From Arthrobacter sp. (GTDB taxonomy: Bacteria > Actinomycetota > Actinomycetes > Actinomycetales > Micrococcaceae): a stretch of DNA of 6,599 bases. Each line of letters opens with the position of its first letter. The stretch's first letter is position 1. Below the pieces are notes generated by a model, which saw only the letters and a program-made list of their open reading frames with translations, was not told the origin of the DNA and made no database searches. Position numbers and translations under genes: made by a program. Below are positions 1 to 6,193 of this stretch, piece by piece. The stretch spans positions 1 to 6,599 of the forward strand of contig JAODMS010000081.1 of NCBI GenBank assembly GCA_025464925.1. Direction: 5' to 3'.

Positions 1-941
1 ACGCCGTGCACTTCGTCAACCGGGTTCCGCCGCGCTACAGCCTGCTGCTGAACGTCCTCCGCGACCAGCTGGACCGCTTCGGCGAGATCGACAAGACCGC
101 CCAGCTCCTGCAGCACATTGCCTCCAAAACCACCGGCACCGTGGTGCTGAACAGGGAAGACCCCCGGGTCGCCCGCATCGCGGATACCCTCGACGGGCCC
201 GAGGTCCTCTACTTCGGCCTGGACGATTCACTGCTGAGCACCTTCCCCAACGACGACGACCTCCGGGCCAGCAGTCCGGCCCTGGCCGCCGCCCCCGCAA
301 AGCCGCACGCCGACGTCGTGCTGCGCCGGGTCGGCCCGGACGAGGCCGACTTCGAATACGACGGCGTCACGGTCACCACCGCAATGAGGCTCCGCGGCGT
401 CTACAACATCTTCAATGCGGCGGCTGCGCTGGCCCTGGCCCGTGCCATTGCGGTGAAGGACGGTGCCGTTGCCGACAATGCCGGCCTGCTCGCCGCACTG
501 TCCGAGGTGGCACCGGCCTTCGGCCGCGGCGAAAGCCTCGTGGTGGACGGCCTGCCGCTGGAACTGGTGCTCGTCAAGAACCCCAGCGGCTTCCGGCTGG
601 GCCTGAAATCCTTCCCCGCGGCCGGCTACGGCACCATGATCGCCATCAACGACAACTACGCCGATGGCCGGGACATGTCCTGGCTGTGGGACGTTGAATT
701 CGACACCCTCCGGGAGGGCGGCGTGGACCAGCTGACCGGTTCCCGCGCCTACGACATGGCCCTCCGGCTGCAGTACGACGAGGTCGCCATCGGCGCCGTG
801 AACACCGAGATCGCCCCCGCGCTGGCCGCCTTCATCAGCGGCACCAGGGACAAGCCGAAACGAATCTTCTGCACCTACACCGCCATGCTGGCCATCCGCC
901 GCGAGCTGTCTAAAATCACCACAGTGGAGGTGGTCTCATGA
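1..941 (+). CDS. murT: Lipid II isoglutaminyl synthase, MurT subunit (partial, 5' end outside window)
   Basis: MurT is the Mur-ligase-like subunit of the cytoplasmic MurT/GatD complex. It activates the alpha-carboxyl of D-Glu in lipid II with ATP so that GatD-derived ammonia converts it to D-isoglutamine. The reading frame is open at the left edge (first full codon at 3), so the N-terminal P-loop part is missing. Counting from the GTG at 6, visible landmarks are LRDQLDRFGE (18-27) and GVYNIFNAAA (131-140) of the Mur ligase central domain. They are followed by the MurT C-terminal domain (DUF1727) with NPSGF (192-196) and INDNYADGRDMSWLWDVEF (214-232). The acidic residues of that last motif are the likely region of the Asp said to complete the GatD catalytic triad; I infer this. 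Oddly, the segment between the two central-domain motifs has no cysteines, so the usual Cys4 zinc ribbon is absent; the fragment's only Cys is 289. The gene overlaps gatD by 4 nt (ATGA). Family assignment is very secure. Confidence 0.96.
   Translation, partial: AVHFVNRVPPRYSLLLNVLRDQLDRFGEIDKTAQLLQHIASKTTGTVVLNREDPRVARIADTLDGPEVLYFGLDDSLLSTFPNDDDLRASSPALAAAPAKPHADVVLRRVGPDEADFEYDGVTVTTAMRLRGVYNIFNAAAALALARAIAVKDGAVADNAGLLAALSEVAPAFGRGESLVVDGLPLELVLVKNPSGFRLGLKSFPAAGYGTMIAINDNYADGRDMSWLWDVEFDTLREGGVDQLTGSRAYDMALRLQYDEVAIGAVNTEIAPALAAFISGTRDKPKRIFCTYTAMLAIRRELSKITTVEVVS
926..931 (+). promoter_or_regulatory. Ribosome binding site of gatD
   Basis: GGAGGT lies inside the last codons of murT, 6 nt before the gatD ATG at 938. 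This near-perfect Shine-Dalgarno sequence fixes the gatD start and shows that gatD, besides being coupled to murT by the ATGA overlap, can recruit ribosomes efficiently itself. That fits a need for equal amounts of the two subunits. Confidence 0.85.
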
Positions 942-1720
942 CCCCCGAACAACGAGTGCCGTCCGGGCATGAGCTGCCGCCGGTCCAGTCCCCCGCCGCC
1001 GGCAAGGGCACGATCCGGATCCTGCAGCTGTACCCGCGCGACATGAACATCTACGGCGACTGGGGCAACGCCCTGGTCCTCGCCCAGCGCCTGCGCTGGC
1101 ACGGGTACACGCCGGAGCTGCTGGAATACAACGTGGGCGACGACTTCCCGTCGGACGTGGATCTGATCGTTGGCGGTGGCGGGCAGGACAGCGGGCAGCT
1201 GGTCATCCAGGATGACCTCCTCTCGCGGGAGTCCACGCTGAAGGAACTGGCCGAAGACGGCACCCCCATGCTGGTGATTTGCGGCCTGTACCAGCTTTTC
1301 GGAAAATTCTTCAAGACCCGCACGGGCGCGGTCATCCCGGGCATCGGGGTCCTGGACGTGGAGACGCACGGCACCGACCAGCGCCTGATCGGAAACGTCT
1401 CGGTGGCCTCCCCCGAATTCGGCACCATCCTGGGGTACGAGAACCACAGCGGCCAGACCACCCTGGGCCCCGGCGTCGCGCCGCTGGGAGCAACGGCCAA
1501 GGGCAGCGGCAACAGCAGCACCGCCGGCCAGGAAGGAGCCCGCTACCGGAACATCGTGGCAAGCTACCTGCACGGCTCGCTCCTGCCCAAGAACCCGGTG
1601 CTGGCCGATTTCCTGATCCGGACCGCCGTCGAGCGCAAGTACGGCAGCTTCACTTCCGGGGCGCCGGACGACTCCTATGCGGTCCTGGCCCGCGAACACG
1701 CGGCCCGCAGGCCGCGCTGA
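938..1720 (+). CDS. gatD: Lipid II isoglutaminyl synthase, glutamine amidotransferase subunit GatD
   Basis: GatD is a class I (triad) glutamine amidotransferase of the CobB/CobQ type. It hydrolyses glutamine and passes ammonia to MurT for amidation of D-Glu in lipid II. The 260-residue protein has the family core starting near residue 25 (TIRILQLYPRDMNIYGDWGN). A glycine-rich strand-turn follows (IVGGGGQDSGQ, about 77-87). The nucleophile is Cys115 in VICGLYQLFG, and His212 in SYLHGSLLPKNP is the catalytic histidine. The YENH motif (167-170) and the GIGVLDVET stretch (135-143) are also typical. No separate acidic triad residue is obvious here; in this family MurT is thought to supply it. The start is supported by a GGAGGT 6 nt upstream and by the 4-nt overlap with murT. 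About 24 proline- and charge-rich residues precede the conserved core, which is longer than I expect for the family. The gene is last in its operon, facing a minus-strand gene 123 nt away. Confidence 0.95.
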   Translation: MTPEQRVPSGHELPPVQSPAAGKGTIRILQLYPRDMNIYGDWGNALVLAQRLRWHGYTPELLEYNVGDDFPSDVDLIVGGGGQDSGQLVIQDDLLSRESTLKELAEDGTPMLVICGLYQLFGKFFKTRTGAVIPGIGVLDVETHGTDQRLIGNVSVASPEFGTILGYENHSGQTTLGPGVAPLGATAKGSGNSSTAGQEGARYRNIVASYLHGSLLPKNPVLADFLIRTAVERKYGSFTSGAPDDSYAVLAREHAARRPR

Positions 1721-1758
1721 CCGCGGCGCGGGCAGCTCTGGGGTGGCGGGCACGCCGG

Positions 1759-1794
1759 CGGCGCTGATCGTTCTTTCCGGCGCCGTCAGCGCTG
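1759..1794. terminator. Stem-loop between convergent gatD and hydrolase genes (possible terminator)
   Basis: Positions 1759-1767 pair with 1786-1794 in a 9-bp stem (GCGCTGA/TCAGCGC core plus a G-T wobble and a closing C-G) around an 18-nt loop. It begins 39 nt after the gatD stop. There is no run of T on either side, so it could be a weak, Rho-assisted or bidirectional terminator, or merely chance pairing in GC-rich DNA. The position between two convergent genes is the main argument for a role. Confidence 0.3.
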
Positions 1795-1811
1795 GTGGAT
1801 GTCCGGTCCCC

Positions 1812-1840
1812 GGCCACGGCGGCCCGGCACGGCCGCGGCC
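1812..1840 (-). terminator. GC-rich stem-loop just after the hydrolase stop codon (possible terminator)
   Basis: GGCCACGGC (1812-1820) faces GCCGCGGCC (1832-1840), forming a 9-bp stem with one A/C mismatch and an 11-nt loop. It lies 3 nt beyond the hydrolase stop codon (1844-1846, minus strand). No T tract follows in either direction. With the hairpin at 1759-1794 it is the only structure I see in the 123-nt gap; no gene fits there. Confidence 0.3.
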
Positions 1841-1843
1841 ATG

Positions 1844-2698
1844 TCAGGGCTTCCGATGGGTCGCTTCCCGCAGCAGCTCCGCGCACTCCAGCGGCCTGGT
1901 GGCCGGCCACCAGTGGCCGCTGTTGACCCGGATCACGGTGAGGTCGTCCACCCACAACTCCAGCCCCTCCACGAGGTCCGGCGAGAGAAACGGATCCTTG
2001 AGCGGCACCACCACCTGAACGGGAAGGGTCACCGGCGCCCGCGCAGGCCAGCTCTCCGAAGCCAGGATGTTGGCCCGGTACAGGGCCAGCCCGCGGACCG
2101 GATCATCGCCGACGGCGCGCTTTGCCAGCTGTTCGTAGCGCCGGGAAAGGAACAGGCGCCACGCGGCCTCCGGCAGCCGTGGCACCAGGAACGCGCCGAC
2201 GTACCAGCTGCGGAGGAGCTGGCCGCCCAGCTGCCGCCAGGCGCCCGGTTTCCGGACGCGCTCCCGCATCCAGCGGGCGAAGTGGTGCAGGTCCGGCCCC
2301 GAAATGCTCGTGTACCGGGCAATGCGGCCGCCGGCCCGGGCGTCCTGCACCGCGGCCCAGCCCTGGATGGATCCCCAGTCGTGCCCCACGAGATGCACCT
2401 CGGAGGCACCGACGGCTGCCAGGACCGCAAATACGTCCTCCACCAGCATCTTCAGGCTGAAGTCGCCGGGAGTCTCGAGGACTGCGGAGGCGCCGGCATT
2501 GCGCGTGTCATAGGCGATGACATGGTGCGTCGGTGCCAGTTTCCGGATCACCGGCAGGAACACCTGATGGTCGTCCGGGTAGCCGTGGACCAGCAGCAGC
2601 GTGGGTACGCCGGGGGCCGGTTCGAGGCCGTATTCGAACACCGCCAGTTCAGCCCCTCGCGCAAGAACGGTGCGGTGCCGTTCCTTCATCGCCTCCAT
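1844..2698 (-). CDS. Alpha/beta-fold hydrolase, epoxide-hydrolase-like (EphD N-domain type)
   Basis: This 284-residue protein carries the full alpha/beta-hydrolase catalytic set. The oxyanion-side motif is HGYPDD (38-43). The nucleophile elbow GHDWGS (105-110) has Asp107 where esterases have Ser. Asp235 (PLKDPF) is the likely acid and His262 (SGHWWP) the base. An Asp nucleophile followed by Trp is the epoxide hydrolase/haloalkane dehalogenase signature. The combination HGYPD, YDTRNAGAS (63-71) and SISGPDLHHFARW (131-143) recalls the N-terminal domain of mycobacterial EphD, where a short-chain dehydrogenase domain follows; here the protein ends after the hydrolase domain. The cap (about 135-215) holds several Tyr (166, 188, 207) that could polarise an epoxide, but I cannot say which. 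No signal peptide is seen, so it should be cytoplasmic. It begins 12 nt after the CapA-like stop, probably co-transcribed. An ATG at 2689 is an alternative start; neither has a strong Shine-Dalgarno sequence. The substrate is unknown. Confidence 0.85.
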   Translation of the reverse strand: MEAMKERHRTVLARGAELAVFEYGLEPAPGVPTLLLVHGYPDDHQVFLPVIRKLAPTHHVIAYDTRNAGASAVLETPGDFSLKMLVEDVFAVLAAVGASEVHLVGHDWGSIQGWAAVQDARAGGRIARYTSISGPDLHHFARWMRERVRKPGAWRQLGGQLLRSWYVGAFLVPRLPEAAWRLFLSRRYEQLAKRAVGDDPVRGLALYRANILASESWPARAPVTLPVQVVVPLKDPFLSPDLVEGLELWVDDLTVIRVNSGHWWPATRPLECAELLREATHRKP

Positions 2699-2710
2699 GC
2701 GCCCGGTGCC

Positions 2711-3985
2711 CTATCGCTCATTGCTTATCAGCAGCTCGCGGGCTCCCGCCGCTGCGGCGCCCATCGACTCGACCACCGTCGTGGTGCGCTGGCGCGTGGC
2801 GGCGTCCGCGGCAGCACCGGCGCAGGGACCCTGCGGGGCGTCGGCCGCGACGGAGCACCAGCGGTAGGGTCCGCGGACAATGACCGACGGCGCCCACGCC
2901 AGGTCGGAGGCGGTCCAGGTGCCGGCGGCGTCCTGGCTGAACTGTGCCCGCACCAGCAGTCCTTCATTGTTCACCACATACGTCGGCGAGAGTTCCGTGA
3001 TGCCGTTGCCCAGGCCGTACACGATCCACGTCCCCTTGTACTGTTCGACCGGCAGCACCGAATGGCTGTGGTGGCCGTAGATCATGGTGAACTGGCCGCT
3101 GTCCACGAGCGCGTGGGCGACATCGCGCTGCTCGGCGTTCGGTGCGCTGGAGTACTCGTCGCCTGCGTGCATGGCTCCCAGAACGATGTCCGCCCCGAGT
3201 GCCCGCGCCTTGCGGGCCTTCGCGATCATGACTGCAGGATCGAGCATGTCCACCTGCCAGGCCGCCTCGGGGAGCTGTCCGTTGAGTCCGTAACTGGCCC
3301 CAATCACCGCGATCTTCGCTGCGGCTGTCTGCAGGATCAGCACCCCCTGCGAGTCGGCCTCGGTGCGGTACGAGCCGGTATGCTGCACGCCGGCGGCGTC
3401 CAGGACGTCCAGGGTGCGGGCCAGGCCCTCGGTGCCCCGGTCGATGGTGTGGTTGCTGGCCGTGGTGCAGGCCTGGTAGCCGACTCCCTGCGCGGCGGCG
3501 ATGATCTGCGGCGGGACGTTGAAGGACGGGTAGGCCGAGAAGGGCCCGGCGGGACCTGCCACCGGCGTCTCCAGATGGCAGATTGCGAGGTCGCTCTTCT
3601 CGATGTAGCGGCGCTGGCCTTCCAGCAACGGCCCGAAGTCCAGGCCCTTCGCCCCGTTCGCCAGGGCGTCCGCCCGGGCCTGCTCCCAGAGCTGCGCGTG
3701 GACCAGCATATCCCCGGTGAGCAGGACGGAGGCGCACCGCCGGGCAGGACAGGCCGGCCCCTTTCCAAACGTCGGGGCCGGAGTGCCCGTCGGGGCCGGA
3801 GTGCCCGCCGGCGGCGATGTCCGGGCGGCCGCCTCTGTGGCCGCTGTTTCGCCGGCGGCCGCGGAGCTCGCGGCGCTGCCGTCCTGCCGTGCTGTCAGGC
3901 CGCACGATGCCACCGACGCCACGAGCGACGCCGCGGCCGCTCCGGCCAGAAGGCGGCCGAGCAGCCTAGAGTTCTTGTTCCCCAT
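2711..3985 (-). CDS. CapA/PgsA-family metallophosphatase-fold lipoprotein
   Basis: This is a CapA-family protein (PGA_cap domain, calcineurin-like fold), related to the poly-gamma-glutamate capsule protein CapA/PgsA. No capB/capC-like genes are present, so capsule synthesis should not be assumed. Starting at the ATG at 3985 gives 424 residues with a clear lipoprotein signal: basic KNSRLLGR, an Ala-rich core, and lipobox VASC with Cys28 as the lipidated residue. An Ala/Thr/Pro linker (about 29-75) contains a perfect duplication, GTPAPT twice. The catalytic-type domain follows: TGDMLVH (90-96), CHLETPV (136-142), SNHTIDRG (177-184), GAMHAGDEY (270-278) and YGHHSHS (303-309) supply the expected metal-binding Asp, Glu, Asn and His. 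Possible extra disulfides are Cys79/Cys84 and Cys377/Cys388. The frame stays open to a GTG at 4048, which would put 21 charged residues before the signal peptide and leave only 16 nt to the divergent gene, so I prefer 3985; an ATG at 3994 is also possible. The protein is likely anchored outside the membrane. Confidence 0.88.
   Translation of the reverse strand: MGNKNSRLLGRLLAGAAAASLVASVASCGLTARQDGSAASSAAAGETAATEAAARTSPPAGTPAPTGTPAPTFGKGPACPARRCASVLLTGDMLVHAQLWEQARADALANGAKGLDFGPLLEGQRRYIEKSDLAICHLETPVAGPAGPFSAYPSFNVPPQIIAAAQGVGYQACTTASNHTIDRGTEGLARTLDVLDAAGVQHTGSYRTEADSQGVLILQTAAAKIAVIGASYGLNGQLPEAAWQVDMLDPAVMIAKARKARALGADIVLGAMHAGDEYSSAPNAEQRDVAHALVDSGQFTMIYGHHSHSVLPVEQYKGTWIVYGLGNGITELSPTYVVNNEGLLVRAQFSQDAAGTWTASDLAWAPSVIVRGPYRWCSVAADAPQGPCAGAAADAATRQRTTTVVESMGAAAAGARELLISNER
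3771..3806. repeat. Two perfect 18-nt tandem copies in the CapA-like linker
   Basis: The 18-nt unit beginning GTCGGGGCCGG occurs at 3771-3788 and again, identically, at 3789-3806. On the minus strand it encodes the hexapeptide GTPAPT twice in the Pro/Thr-rich spacer between the lipobox and the folded domain. Because the length is a multiple of three, copy-number change would lengthen or shorten the linker without a frameshift. Confidence 0.9.
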
Positions 3986-4002
3986 GGTTCCCATCCTAGG
4001 GT
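3975..4002 (+). promoter_or_regulatory. Weak candidate promoter for dcp
   Basis: TTGTTC (3975-3980), a 16-nt spacer and TAGGGT (3997-4002) resemble a weak -35/-10 pair reading towards dcp, predicting a start near 4008 and a leader of about 57 nt. The match to the consensus is partial and the -35 falls inside the first codons of the divergent capA-like gene. A TTGAGA at 4030-4035 has no acceptable -10 at the right distance. This is a low-confidence proposal. Confidence 0.22.
3993..3998 (-). promoter_or_regulatory. Candidate -10 element for the CapA-like gene
   Basis: On the minus strand TAGGAT fits TANNNT and sits 7 nt before the ATG at 3985, so transcription would begin at or next to the start codon, giving a nearly leaderless mRNA. 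No convincing -35 is found 16-19 nt upstream. The element overlaps the plus-strand TAGGGT through a CCTAGG palindrome (3995-4000). Confidence 0.22.
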
Positions 4003-4064
4003 GGGCCCGTCCCGACCTCTGGCTTTCCGTTGAGAACTTGTTGCTCACATGAAAGAGTTATTTC

Positions 4065-6077
4065 ATGACCAATCCCCTTCTGAGCACCAGCACCCTGCCG
4101 TTCGGCCTGCCGCCCTTCGCAGACATCGAGGATGCGCACTACGCCGAAGCCGTCGATGCCGGCCTGGCGGAGCATCTGGCCGAGATCGAGGCGATCGTGG
4201 CCAATCCTGAACCGCCTTCCTTCGAGAACACGGCGCTGGCCATGGAGCAGTCCGGCTGGTTGCTGGAACGCGCGGCAGCATCCTTTTTCACGCTCGTCTC
4301 GGCTGACGCCTCGGACACGATCCGGGACCTGGAAACCCGCCTCTCCCCGCTATTCTCGGCCCATCAGGACGCGGTCTACCTCAACCGGGGGCTCTTCGAC
4401 CGTTTCGCGGCACTGGACACCCAGCACCTCGACGCGGAAGCGGCCCGGCTGGTGGAGGAGTACCTCAAGGAATTCCGCCAGTCCGGCATCCAGCTGGACG
4501 GCACGGGCCAGGAGCGGCTCAAGGCTGTCAATGCCGAGCTGTCCCGGCTGGGCACGGAGTTTGGCCAACGGGTCAAGGAGGCGATGAAGTCCGCGGCCCT
4601 GCTGCTGGACGACGCCGCAGAACTGGCGGGGATGCCGGCCGACGACGTCGCCAGCGCCGCCGAAGCCGCCCGCGCCACGGGACACGAGGGCAAGTTCCTG
4701 CTCACCCTCATCCAGCCCAGCAACCAGCCGGCCCTGGCTGCCCTGGAAAACCGGGACGTGCGCCGGCGGCTGTATGAGGCCTCGATCGGACGCGGCAGCG
4801 GCGGCGGCAGCCTCGATGTGCTGGACCTGGTCAAGCAGATGGTCCGGCTCCGGGCGGAGAAGGCCAGGCTCCTGGGCTTCACCAACTATGCCGAGCTCAC
4901 CGTGGACCAGCAGACAGCCCCCGATTTCGAGGCGGTGCGGACCATGATGAACCGGCTCGCGCCCGCCGCCGTCCGGAACGCCGACGCCGAGGCAGAAGCA
5001 CTCGCCGAGGTCGCCGGGCACCCCCTGGAGGCCTGGGACTGGGCGTACTACTCGGCCAAGGTCAAACGGGAACGGTACGCCGTGGACGAGCAGGCGCTGC
5101 GCCCCTACTTCGAGCTGGACCGCGTCCTGAACGACGGGGTGTTCTTCGCCGCCAACGCCCTCTATGGCGTCAGCTTCACCGAACGCAGCGACCTTGCGGG
5201 CTACCACCCGGACGTGCGGGTCTGGGAAGTCCGGAATGCCGACGGCACGGAACTGGGCCTGTTCCTCGGAGACTACTACACCCGCGAATCGAAGCGCGGC
5301 GGGGCCTGGATGAACTCCCTGGTGGAGCAGTCCGGGCTGCTGGACACCCGGCCCGTGGTGATCAACAACCTGAACATCTCCAAGCCCCCTGCCGGGGAAC
5401 CGACGCTGCTCACGCTGGACGAGCTCCGCACCACGTTCCACGAGTTCGGCCACGCGCTGCACGGGCTGTTCTCATCCGTGACCTACCCGCGGTTCTCGGG
5501 CACCTCGGTGCCGAGGGACTTCGTGGAGTACCCCTCGCAGGTGAACGAAATGTGGATCATGTGGCCGGAGGTCCTGGCCAGTTACGCCCGGCACCACGCC
5601 ACCGGGGAAGCGCTGCCGCAGGAGGTAGTGGACAAGCTCCAGGCAGCGCAGCTCTGGGGCGAAGGCTTCGGCACCACCGAATACCTGAGCGCGGCGCTGC
5701 TGGACCTTGCCTGGCATGTCCTGGACGGCTCCGAGCTGCCCGAAGACGCGCTCGAGTTTGAGGCCAAGGCGTTGGCCGCCGCAGGTGTCGCCCACCGGCT
5801 GATCCCGCCCCGCTACCGTACCGGCTATTTCCAGCACATCTTCGCGGGAGCCGGCTACGCCGCGGGCTACTACTCCTACATCTGGAGCGAGGTGCTGGAC
5901 GCCGAGACGGTGGAGTGGTTCAAGGAAAACGGCGGGCTCACCAGGGCCAACGGGGACTTCTTCCGGGCCGAGCTGCTCTCCCGCGGCAACAGCCGGGATC
6001 CGCTGGACTCGTTCCGGTCCTTCCGCGGCCGCGATGCCGGGCTCGAGCCGCTGCTGAAACGCCGCGGCCTCGACTAG
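4065..6077 (+). CDS. dcp: M3-family zinc metallopeptidase, peptidyl-dipeptidase Dcp
   Basis: Dcp is a cytoplasmic zinc peptidase that removes dipeptides from the C-terminus of oligopeptides during peptide turnover. The 670 residues are close to the length of E. coli Dcp. The N-terminus (NPLL, then LPPFADIEDAHY, about residues 15-26) is typical. Zinc ligands and catalyst are visible as HEFGH: His459, Glu460 as general base, and His463. Glu488 in DFVEYPSQVNEMW is the third ligand, 29 residues after the first His exactly as in thimet oligopeptidase. GTSVPRDFVEYPSQ resembles the Dcp subgroup more than oligopeptidase A. The substrate-binding tyrosine segment GYAAGYYSYIW is at 597-607. The ATG at 4065 is preceded by GAAAGAG (4051-4057) at 7 nt spacing, an acceptable ribosome site. 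There is no signal peptide. The gene is divergent from the CapA-like gene, stands alone, and is followed after 8 nt by a long hairpin. M3 membership is certain; exo- versus endopeptidase specificity is inferred. Confidence 0.94.
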   Translation: MTNPLLSTSTLPFGLPPFADIEDAHYAEAVDAGLAEHLAEIEAIVANPEPPSFENTALAMEQSGWLLERAAASFFTLVSADASDTIRDLETRLSPLFSAHQDAVYLNRGLFDRFAALDTQHLDAEAARLVEEYLKEFRQSGIQLDGTGQERLKAVNAELSRLGTEFGQRVKEAMKSAALLLDDAAELAGMPADDVASAAEAARATGHEGKFLLTLIQPSNQPALAALENRDVRRRLYEASIGRGSGGGSLDVLDLVKQMVRLRAEKARLLGFTNYAELTVDQQTAPDFEAVRTMMNRLAPAAVRNADAEAEALAEVAGHPLEAWDWAYYSAKVKRERYAVDEQALRPYFELDRVLNDGVFFAANALYGVSFTERSDLAGYHPDVRVWEVRNADGTELGLFLGDYYTRESKRGGAWMNSLVEQSGLLDTRPVVINNLNISKPPAGEPTLLTLDELRTTFHEFGHALHGLFSSVTYPRFSGTSVPRDFVEYPSQVNEMWIMWPEVLASYARHHATGEALPQEVVDKLQAAQLWGEGFGTTEYLSAALLDLAWHVLDGSELPEDALEFEAKALAAAGVAHRLIPPRYRTGYFQHIFAGAGYAAGYYSYIWSEVLDAETVEWFKENGGLTRANGDFFRAELLSRGNSRDPLDSFRSFRGRDAGLEPLLKRRGLD

Positions 6078-6085
6078 CCCCGTCC

Positions 6086-6137
6086 ATTGCTCCGTGCCCG
6101 CCCTTACGGACGCCGTAAAGGGCGGGTGCGGAGCAAT
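6086..6137 (+). terminator. Long stem-loop downstream of dcp
   Basis: The left arm 6086-6109 pairs with the right arm 6113-6137 around a 3-nt ACG loop. The stem has 24 pairs, including two adjacent G-T wobbles and one bulged A on the right arm. Its ends read ATTGCTCCG and CGGAGCAAT. It begins 8 nt after the dcp stop codon, so termination or 3'-end protection of the dcp mRNA is the natural role. No T run follows, which is common for terminators in high-GC Actinobacteria. The near-perfect symmetry would also allow it to act on transcripts from the other strand. Confidence 0.75.
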
Positions 6138-6150
6138 CGATGACGAAACG

Positions 6151-6187
6151 ACGCCGGCCGGCCACCTGGATAGGTGACCGGCCGCGT
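6151..6187. terminator. GC-rich stem-loop in the dcp/pdxS convergent region
   Basis: The arm 6151-6167 pairs with 6172-6187 around a GGAT loop. The core CACCT/AGGTG and the CCGGCC-rich segment form about 15 pairs, with one C/A mismatch and one bulged C. On the minus strand it is followed only by CGTTTCGTC, so a T tract is barely present. It probably backs up the pdxS terminator or blocks read-through in both directions. Confidence 0.55.
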
Positions 6188-6193
6188 CGCGTG

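Noticed and set aside
875..1753. A 292-codon open frame on the minus strand across gatD
   Set aside because: It overlaps the whole of gatD and the end of murT in antisense and has no family resemblance; it is a coding-bias shadow.
1279..1767. A 162-codon plus-strand frame overlapping the 3' half of gatD
   Set aside because: An Arg/Pro/Gly-rich out-of-frame translation. GatD in the other frame carries the catalytic His and conserved motifs.
2711..3985. Part of a poly-gamma-glutamate capsule locus
   Set aside because: Only the CapA-like fold is present. No CapB ligase or CapC membrane protein is in the window, and CapA-like proteins are widespread outside capsule loci.
1799..4033. A 744-codon open frame on the plus strand, antisense to both the CapA-like and hydrolase genes
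   Set aside because: It is the shadow of two minus-strand genes that share a frame in GC-rich DNA. Its translation is Arg/Pro/Gly-rich low-complexity without a recognisable domain, while the minus-strand proteins have complete motif sets.
3985..4048. GTG at 4048 as the start of the CapA-like gene
   Set aside because: It would place 21 polar, charged residues in front of a complete lipoprotein signal peptide, lacks a Shine-Dalgarno sequence and uses up the divergent promoter region. The ATG at 3985 gives a normal signal peptide.
4350..5462. A 370-codon open frame on the minus strand inside dcp
   Set aside because: It is antisense to the conserved M3 peptidase, including the HEFGH region, and has no domain signature or plausible ribosome site of its own. 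Third-position GC bias explains the absence of stops.
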